Part shown: positions 14,943 through 20,152 of the stretch, in pieces | How positions within the stretch are numbered: position 1 is the stretch's first letter | Layout of the letters: each line of letters starts with the position of its first letter | NCBI GenBank assembly: GCA_964428485.1 | Contig: CAYRYP010000022.1 | Coordinates: 1-20,152, forward strand | Origin: CAZPAN01 sp964428485 | GTDB taxonomy: Bacteria; Actinomycetota; Coriobacteriia; Coriobacteriales; CADBOM01 | Length of the DNA: 20,152 bases | Reading direction: 5' to 3' | Made by a program: the position numbers and the translations under genes | Notes under the pieces: generated by a model | Told to the model about the DNA's origin: nothing | What the model saw: only the letters and a program-made list of their open reading frames with translations | Database searches by the model: none

Positions 14943-17186
14943 TCAGGCCTGCTCCCCTACCCCCTCGACCGAACCGGTCTCGAGGATCCTCACCAGATCA
15001 GCCTGACTCAAAACGGGCACGCCCAGCGAAAGGGCCTTGTCGAGCTTGGAGCCGGCGTTCTCCCCCGCCACAACGTAGCTGGTCTTCTTAGAAACGGAAC
15101 CCGAAGCTTTGGCGCCGTATTCCTTCAGCGCCGCCTCAGCCTCCTGTCGTGACATCCCATCAAGGCTGCCGGTGAGCACGAAGGTGAGGCCGGCGAGCGT
15201 CTGCGGCTTTGCATCGGAGATGTCCTCCTCCAGAAGAACACCGCTTCTTTCGAGATCTGCCATCATGCGCATGTTGGCATCCACAGAGACAAAGTTTCGG
15301 ATGCTGCTCGCAATGACAGGGCCTATGCCGTCGATCTCGGCTAACTCTTCTGCGCTCGCCTCAGCCAGCTTCCAGAAGCTCGGGTAGCGCTTCGCCACGG
15401 TCTCGGCGACGGTCTTGCCAACATTTCGGATGGAGACGCCGAAGAGCACCCTGGCAAGGCCTCTCTTCTTCGAGAGCTCTATCTGCTCAATGATCTTCGC
15501 CGCTTCGGTGTGGCCGACGAGCGAGGGTACCTGCTCGTAGTCGCCGGTCCTCTCTCGCTTCTCCAGGCTCATCGTACGCGCGTACTTCATCTGACCGGTC
15601 TCGAGATCCGCGATGTCGTCCTCGTTCAGATGGTAGAAACCGGCAACGTCGTGGACCTTCCCCGATTCAATGAGCCTGGAGATGACCACGGGACCTAGGC
15701 CGTCCACGTCCATCGCACCCCTGCTCACCCAGTGCTCGAGCCTGGCCTGCAGCTGGGCAGGGCAGTCCGAGGACACACAGCGGACCGCAGGCCCGTCGGG
15801 GTCGGAGTAGACCGGCGCACCACACGAGGGGCACCTCTCGGGCATCCCGAACGGCACGGCATCGGTCGGGCGCATCTCGAGAACCGGCCCCACCACCTCG
15901 GGGATCACGTCCCCGGCCTTGCGGATCACGATGGTGTCCCCCACCATGACGTTCTTGCGATGCACCTCCTCCACGTTGTGGAGGGTAGCGCGAGCCACCA
16001 CAGAGCCCGACACCCTGACCGGGATGAACTCGGCGACGGGGGTGAGCACCCCGGTGCGGCCCACCTGCACCACGATCTCCTGCAGCACCGTGGTGACCTC
16101 CTCGGGTGGGAACTTGAAGGCGATGGCCCAGCGCGGGGCACGGGTCGTAAACCCGAGCGCATCCTGATCGGCGAACGAGTCCACCTTCACCACGACGCCA
16201 TCTATCTCGTAGGGTAGGCTCTGCCTGAAGCTGGACGCCTCGCGGCAGAAGTCGACAACCTCCTCCTGCGTGGTGCAGAGCGCTATGTTGGGGTTTACGT
16301 GAAAGCCGCACTTGCCGAGGAAGGAGATCAGCTCCCACTGGCCAGTGACCGGGAAGGCATCGGGTCGGGATATCGCGTAGATGAAAGTCTCGAGCCCCCT
16401 CGAGCGGGTAACCTGAACATCCTTGTGACGCAACGTACCCGCCGCGGCGTTACGCGGGTTTGCGAACAGCTTGGGGCCGGAACCGGAGTCGCCGTACGTG
16501 AGTTCGTACTCGTCTACCATCTGGGCGTTAAGGCGCTCGAAACGCTCCTTGGACATGTACACCTCGCCCCTGAACTCCACGGTCGAGCCCGGTACCAACT
16601 CGGCTAGAGCCTCATCGGAGAGGCGGCGAGGGATGTCAGCGACGGTCATCGCGTTGGCCGTTATGTCCTCCCCAGTGGTGCCATCGCCACGGGTGGCCGC
16701 CTGGACGAGTCTGCCCTCGGTATATGTGAGGGCGATCGAGGAGCCGTCGATCTTGAGTTCGCAGACGAAGCGCGGCATATGCCCGAGCGCCTTGATGGTG
16801 CGTTCCATCCACGCCTGGAGCTCATCGAGGTCCATCGCATTGTCTAGAGAGTAGATGCGCTGGTCGTGGACCACAGGTGCGAAGCGTTCGCCAACGTAGC
16901 CGCCGACGCGCTGCGTTGGGGAGTCCGGAGTGACGAGCTGAGGATAAGCCGCCTCGATGGAATGCAGCTCGCGCATCAGCGAGTCAAAGGCACCATCGGA
17001 GATCTCAGGGGCATCGAACTCGTAGTAGAGACGGCTGTTGTGCTCGATCTCGGCCCTCAGCGACTCCGCCCTCGCGGCTGCCTGCGCAGGCGTCAGCTGG
17101 ACGGGTTCGGGCGCCTGCTCACCCTGGGATGCGAGGTCTCCCGATGACTTATCGATGTTGCCATACCCGGAATCAAGGTTATCCAT
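14943..17186 (-). CDS. ligA: NAD-dependent DNA ligase
   Basis: The essential replicative ligase, which seals nicks using NAD. With ATG 17186 it has 747 residues, longer than the usual 670 because of about 35 extra N-terminal residues. Domains in order: Ia NAD-binding (NSRLYYEFDAPEISDGAFD), the adenylation domain with Lys145 in CELKIDGSS, the OB fold, a four-cysteine zinc finger near 450 (CPSCGAPV and CVSSDCPAQ), the HhH region (IDGIGPVIASSI), and a C-terminal BRCT domain (GLTFVLTGSLDGMSRQEAE). ATG 17186 has GAGGAG 11 nt upstream. An upstream in-frame ATG (17237) and TTG (17300) exist, but the ATG-17237 version would read through two 20-bp DNA repeats in different frames. Complete gene; divergent from mobB. 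Confidence 0.97.
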   Translation of the reverse strand: MDNLDSGYGNIDKSSGDLASQGEQAPEPVQLTPAQAAARAESLRAEIEHNSRLYYEFDAPEISDGAFDSLMRELHSIEAAYPQLVTPDSPTQRVGGYVGERFAPVVHDQRIYSLDNAMDLDELQAWMERTIKALGHMPRFVCELKIDGSSIALTYTEGRLVQAATRGDGTTGEDITANAMTVADIPRRLSDEALAELVPGSTVEFRGEVYMSKERFERLNAQMVDEYELTYGDSGSGPKLFANPRNAAAGTLRHKDVQVTRSRGLETFIYAISRPDAFPVTGQWELISFLGKCGFHVNPNIALCTTQEEVVDFCREASSFRQSLPYEIDGVVVKVDSFADQDALGFTTRAPRWAIAFKFPPEEVTTVLQEIVVQVGRTGVLTPVAEFIPVRVSGSVVARATLHNVEEVHRKNVMVGDTIVIRKAGDVIPEVVGPVLEMRPTDAVPFGMPERCPSCGAPVYSDPDGPAVRCVSSDCPAQLQARLEHWVSRGAMDVDGLGPVVISRLIESGKVHDVAGFYHLNEDDIADLETGQMKYARTMSLEKRERTGDYEQVPSLVGHTEAAKIIEQIELSKKRGLARVLFGVSIRNVGKTVAETVAKRYPSFWKLAEASAEELAEIDGIGPVIASSIRNFVSVDANMRMMADLERSGVLLEEDISDAKPQTLAGLTFVLTGSLDGMSRQEAEAALKEYGAKASGSVSKKTSYVVAGENAGSKLDKALSLGVPVLSQADLVRILETGSVEGVGEQA

Positions 17187-17200
17187 CGTCTCAGCAGCTC

Positions 17201-17240
17201 CTCGTAGCGTTTCCCGTGACCTCGTAGCGTTTCCCATGAC
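17201..17240. repeat. 20-bp tandem duplication just upstream of ligA
   Basis: CTCGTAGCGTTTCCCGTGAC (17201-17220) is followed directly by a copy differing at one base (17221-17240). It lies 15 bp before the chosen ligA start. Twenty is not a multiple of three and the copies are read in different frames in the longer ligA version, so the repeat is maintained or arose at DNA level. Confidence 0.8.
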
Positions 17241-17310
17241 CCTGTCGATTTTACGCCGTGTTTCGCGGAGGCGAATGGAGCGGATGGCGTCCGGGCACAA
17301 TGCATGGTGC

Positions 17311-17337
17311 TATTATCCTCTCAACTGAAAAGAGGGT
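17311..17337 (+). promoter_or_regulatory. Possible -10 and small hairpin in the mobB leader
   Basis: TATTAT at 17311-17316 matches the -10 consensus at 5 of 6 positions, with no clear -35. Directly after it ATCCTCT (17315-17321) can pair with AGAGGGT (17331-17337), including one G-T pair, over a 9-nt loop. The ligA-mobB divergent region (17187-17385) otherwise holds only the 20-bp repeat. I do not recognise a molybdenum cofactor riboswitch. Confidence 0.25.
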
Positions 17338-17385
17338 CCTAGAGACGACGACCCTGGCGTCCAACGAGCAAGGTCGGAGGCCGAG

Positions 17386-18003
17386 GTGGGCAAGGAGAAT
17401 CCCCTAGCAAGATGGAACCTGCCCGAAGCGCCGCAACGTTGGAGCGCACGGGGTCTCGGAGAGAAACGGACATCGTTCGTGGCTAAAGATAGCTGCAAGA
17501 TATTCACGATCACCGGGTGGAGCGGCTGTGGCAAGACCACTTTTTTGGAGAGGCTCGTCGCTGAACTCGCGGCCAGGGGAATGCGCGTAGGCGTGATCAA
17601 GCACCATGGGCACGCCACCCCAACCGACGTCTTGGGTAGCGACTCAGCGAGGTTCGCCTCGGCGGGCGCCGGATGCGTCGTCGTCTCCTCGCAGATCGAA
17701 TACTCCGTGAGACGCTTCCCCGAAAGAGAGCGGACCCTGGAGGAGCTGGCAGCCGAGATCGCGGATGGCTGCGACATCGTACTGGCCGAGGGGTTCAAAA
17801 CGCAACCCATACGCGCGATTGAGCTCTGCCGCGTCGCGCACAGCGAAGAGCCCGTGGTCGACATGTCGATGCTATATGCGATGATCACCGACAGCAGCGC
17901 CCGTGCAGACGAGGCCAAAGCCGCCGGCATCCCAGTATTCGATCTTGATGATATCGCCGGCGTGGCCGATCTCATGTGCAGCGAGCTGTCCTGGGAGGGA
18001 TAG
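17386..18003 (+). CDS. mobB: Molybdopterin-guanine dinucleotide biosynthesis GTPase MobB
   Basis: A 205-residue P-loop protein that assists MobA in attaching GMP to molybdopterin. Seen: Walker A GWSGCGKTT (Lys50), the IKHHGHATPTDVLGSDSARF segment equivalent to the family KHHxHxxxxDxxGxDS, and DIVLAEGFK. About 35 residues precede the usual start; they are kept because GTG 17386 has GGAGG (17376-17380) at 5-nt spacing, while no internal ATG or GTG near residue 35 has a comparable site. It heads the Moco gene run and moaA follows after 2 nt, so they are co-transcribed. MobA itself is not in the window. Confident family call. Confidence 0.92.
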   Translation: MGKENPLARWNLPEAPQRWSARGLGEKRTSFVAKDSCKIFTITGWSGCGKTTFLERLVAELAARGMRVGVIKHHGHATPTDVLGSDSARFASAGAGCVVVSSQIEYSVRRFPERERTLEELAAEIADGCDIVLAEGFKTQPIRAIELCRVAHSEEPVVDMSMLYAMITDSSARADEAKAAGIPVFDLDDIAGVADLMCSELSWEG

Positions 18004-18005
18004 GA

Positions 18006-19013
18006 ATGGCAACCGATCATCTAGGTCGCAAGATCGACTACCTGCGGATCTCCGTGACAGACAGATGCAACTACCGCTGCCTCTACTGCATGCCCGAAGA
18101 GGGCGTGAAGTCCATAAACCCATGCGAAATCCTCTCCATGGAGGAGATCTCGAGGTTCGTGCGCATAGTCGCCGGTGAGGGAATCAGCACGATCCGCCTC
18201 ACCGGAGGAGAGCCGCTAGTGCGCAAGGGAATCATCGATCTGGTGAGACAGATCAAGGAGATCGACGGCATAAAGTCGCTGGCGATGACCACCAACGGGT
18301 CACTGTTGCCCAAGATGGCCCGCGACCTCAAGGACGCCGGCCTCGACCGGGTCAACATCTCGCTCGACACGCTCGACGCCAATATGTTCTCCTACCTCAC
18401 CAGAAGAGGGACGCTCGAGGAGGCCCTGGCGGGCATCGACACCGCCTTCGAGGTGGGATTCGACCCGGTGAAGCTCAACAGCGTCGTGATCCGCTCGATC
18501 AACCAGGACTTCCCGTCGTTCGTGCGACTGACACTGGACCGTCCAATCCATGTGAGGTTCATAGAGTTCATGCCGGTTGGACACCAGGCTGGGGTCAACG
18601 ACGCCGGCTGGAACGAGAGCGACGTCATCCCGTCAGATGAGCTGCGCGCAATGATAGACTCTCTCTGCGAGTCCGCCGGCCTCGGCAGGCTCGTACCCGT
18701 GGACTCCGCAAGCCGTCCGGATGGACTTGGGCCCGCAAACTACTACCGCCTGCCCGGCGCGAAGGGGACGATCGGTTTTATCTCTTCGCTCTCCAATCAC
18801 TTCTGCTCATCGTGCAACCGCATGCGCCTGACCGCGGACGGCTGCCTGCGCCCCTGCCTCTTCTCCGACGACGAGTACTCGGTGAGAGAGGCCCTGCGAA
18901 ACGGCAGCGACGAGGATGTCCTGCGCATCTTCTATGAGGCGCTGCACAACAAGCCCGACTCGCATCACAACAGGGTCGGGACCGACAGGAACATGTCGAA
19001 GATCGGAGGTTAG
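18006..19013 (+). CDS. moaA: GTP 3',8-cyclase MoaA
   Basis: A radical SAM enzyme for the first step of molybdenum cofactor synthesis, converting GTP to 3',8-cyclo-7,8-dihydro-GTP. The 335-residue protein has the SAM-cluster cysteines C21-x3-C25-x2-C28 (CNYRCLYCMPEEG), the GGEPLVR motif, the second cluster cysteines Cys267, Cys270 and Cys284, and the C-terminal Gly-Gly tail (KIGG) that reaches the active site. ATG 18006 is set by GGAGG at 17994-17998 with 7-nt spacing and gives the family-standard N-terminus; the frame is open further upstream without similarity. moaC begins 1 nt after the stop. Complete and apparently active. Confidence 0.97.
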   Translation: MATDHLGRKIDYLRISVTDRCNYRCLYCMPEEGVKSINPCEILSMEEISRFVRIVAGEGISTIRLTGGEPLVRKGIIDLVRQIKEIDGIKSLAMTTNGSLLPKMARDLKDAGLDRVNISLDTLDANMFSYLTRRGTLEEALAGIDTAFEVGFDPVKLNSVVIRSINQDFPSFVRLTLDRPIHVRFIEFMPVGHQAGVNDAGWNESDVIPSDELRAMIDSLCESAGLGRLVPVDSASRPDGLGPANYYRLPGAKGTIGFISSLSNHFCSSCNRMRLTADGCLRPCLFSDDEYSVREALRNGSDEDVLRIFYEALHNKPDSHHNRVGTDRNMSKIGG

Positions 19014-19014
19014 C

Positions 19015-19593
19015 ATGGCTGCCATCGGAACAGAGAGCACCGGCGATCGCCGCCCCGGCGGCCTCGACGCCGGCACCGCGCAGAATATCGGCGAGGACAT
19101 GGGCGTCCTGACCCACGTGGACGAGAACGGCGAGGTGCGTATGGTGGACGTGTCGGAGAAGGCCGTGACCTCCAGGCTTGCGATAGCTGAGGGCTCGATA
19201 TTCATGCACCCCGACACGCTAGACATGATCGTGGAGGGCCGCGCCGCGAAGGGAGACGTTCTCGCCACAGCACGCGTCGCCGGAATCATGGGGGCCAAGG
19301 CGACCTCGAGCATCATCCCGATGTGCCACCCACTCAATATCACAAAGGCCAAGATCGAGATCGAGCCCATCACGGCCGGCGAGCGCGAGGATGGCCGCGT
19401 GGGATTGCGCATCACGGCCACCACCGGGGTGGATGGCAAGACCGGCATCGAGATGGAGGCCCTGACTGCCGCGTCTGTCGCGTGCCTCACCGTGTACGAC
19501 ATGTGCAAGGCCGTGGACCGCGGGATGGAGATCGGGGAGGTGCACCTCCTGCGCAAGGAAGGCGGCCGCACCGGACTGTGGACCAGGGACTAG
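19015..19593 (+). CDS. moaC: Cyclic pyranopterin monophosphate synthase MoaC
   Basis: The second Moco enzyme, which converts the MoaA product to cyclic pyranopterin monophosphate. The 192-residue protein contains MVDVSEKAVTSR, IPMCHPL (His105), VDGKTGIEMEAL and VACLTVYDMCKA, so the catalytic lysines, Asp and His of the family are all there. It has about 30 extra N-terminal residues (up to GEDMGVLTHVDE) compared with E. coli. The start ATG 19015 has GGAGG at 19005-19009 inside the end of moaA with 5-nt spacing. The MoaA-MoaC order is the classical pathway order. Confident. Confidence 0.97.
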   Translation: MAAIGTESTGDRRPGGLDAGTAQNIGEDMGVLTHVDENGEVRMVDVSEKAVTSRLAIAEGSIFMHPDTLDMIVEGRAAKGDVLATARVAGIMGAKATSSIIPMCHPLNITKAKIEIEPITAGEREDGRVGLRITATTGVDGKTGIEMEALTAASVACLTVYDMCKAVDRGMEIGEVHLLRKEGGRTGLWTRD

Positions 19594-19651
19594 GCTGACT
19601 AGTACCTATTTGCGAATATCTGTTAGCGAATAAAACGCCGGACCAACGCGC

Positions 19652-19658
19652 AAGGAGG
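19652..19658 (+). promoter_or_regulatory. Strong ribosome binding site for mogA
   Basis: AAGGAGG with 5-nt spacing to ATG 19664. The 70-bp space after moaC contains two GCGAATA copies (in TTTGCGAATA and TTAGCGAATA) but no convincing promoter. Confidence 0.75.
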
Positions 19659-19663
19659 CAAAA

Positions 19664-20137
19664 ATGGCCATACGCTTCGCCATCATCACATGCTCCGATA
19701 CCAGAGGAATCAAGGAGGACACCGCCGGGGCCGCCCTCGAGGAACTCATCCGTGAGCAGGGCTGGGAGGTCGCGGATCACGTGGTGGTAAAAGACGAGCG
19801 CGATCAAATCGGCCAGGCCATCGTGCGCGCATGCGACGACCTAGGCGTCGACATCGTGCTCACCTGCGGGGGAAGCGGACTGTCACTGAGAGACGTGACC
19901 CCCGAGGCCACGATGGATGTGTGCGACCGCAACGTCCCCGGAATCGCCGAGGCCATGAGGGCCTACTCGATGACCAAGACCGGACGCGCGATGCTCTCCC
20001 GGGCGCTTTGCATGCAGCGCGGCACGACCCTGGTTGTAAACCTCCCCGGAAGCCTCAAAGCTGCTAAGGAGAACTGGGAGGGCATCTACGAGCAGTTCGA
20101 CCACGCCGTGAGCATGATGGGCGGCGGCGGCCACTAA
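19664..20137 (+). CDS. mogA: Molybdopterin adenylyltransferase (MogA/MoaB family)
   Basis: A 157-residue cytosolic protein that activates molybdopterin by adenylylation before molybdate insertion by MoeA. Family motifs are clear: AIITCSDTR at the start, the TCGGSGLSLRDVTPEAT loop (about 67-84; family TGGTGxxxRDxTPEA) and VVNLPGS for phosphate binding. Length fits single-domain MogA/MoaB proteins. MogA and MoaB are hard to separate by sequence; in bacteria lacking both, this one would serve. It is the last gene in the window and its stop is 15 nt from the edge, so any following Moco genes are outside. An unusually glycine-rich end (MMGGGGH) is present. Confidence 0.94.
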   Translation: MAIRFAIITCSDTRGIKEDTAGAALEELIREQGWEVADHVVVKDERDQIGQAIVRACDDLGVDIVLTCGGSGLSLRDVTPEATMDVCDRNVPGIAEAMRAYSMTKTGRAMLSRALCMQRGTTLVVNLPGSLKAAKENWEGIYEQFDHAVSMMGGGGH

Positions 20138-20152
20138 CAAACCGCGCCGCCA

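Noticed and set aside
1..20152. CRISPR array, tRNA/rRNA genes, insertion sequences, prophage genes
   Set aside because: Scanned for regular repeats, terminal inverted repeats with transposases and phage genes; none found apart from the short tandem repeats listed.

Overview
The window looks like an ordinary chromosomal stretch of a GC-rich Gram-positive, most likely a member of the Coriobacteriia (Actinomycetota). This is an inference from several things together: a fused TsaB-TsaD protein, an AcpS ending in a Y-T-H-type motif, tightly overlapping housekeeping genes, strong AGGAGG ribosome binding sites with GTG starts, and an rpoN/enhancer-binding-protein pair. It is a draft assembly with three runs of exactly 100 N. 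Two of the runs (6507-6606 and 13870-13969) are flanked by identical 13-bp and 10-bp contig ends. Collapsing those overlaps restores single open frames, so these two gaps probably have no real length. The third (11246-11345) has no overlap and really hides the end of tsaD.

Layout. 23-3555 (minus): rpoN and a sigma-54-dependent activator, overlapping by ATGA. 3556-3919: divergent control region with a perfect 17-bp palindrome, a candidate rpoN promoter and a strong glmS leader hairpin. 3920-12000 (plus): housekeeping run glmS, acpS, alr (cell-envelope and acyl-carrier precursors), then family-4 uracil-DNA glycosylase, tsaE, a tsaB-tsaD fusion (t6A tRNA modification) and thpR (2',3'-cyclic phosphodiesterase family). 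12133-12723: a small AT-richer island carrying a BrnT/BrnA toxin-antitoxin pair, with its own consensus promoter, probable leaderless start and terminator. 12920-13696 (minus) and 13808-14877 (plus): divergent arylamine N-acetyltransferase and metal-dependent amidohydrolase. 14943-17186 (minus): NAD-dependent DNA ligase ligA. 17386-20137 (plus): molybdenum cofactor genes mobB, moaA, moaC and mogA/moaB; the remaining Moco genes (moaD, moaE, moeA, mobA) are not in the window.

How it works together. GlmS (amino-sugar supply), AcpS (carrier-protein activation) and Alr (D-alanine) are coupled, and their genes overlap or nearly touch. TsaE and TsaB-TsaD together supply the universal t6A tRNA modification. 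The Moco genes form a separate unit that suggests molybdoenzymes elsewhere in the genome. RpoN and its activator form a closed pair, but no convincing -24/-12 target promoter is visible here.

I did not find a clearly new system. The points most worth a second look are the AcpS lacking the usual metal-ligand residues, the long acidic N-terminus on Alr, the TsaB-TsaD fusion with no RimI domain, the promoter/operator/start-codon superposition of brnTA, and the gap artefacts that would mislead automatic annotation.
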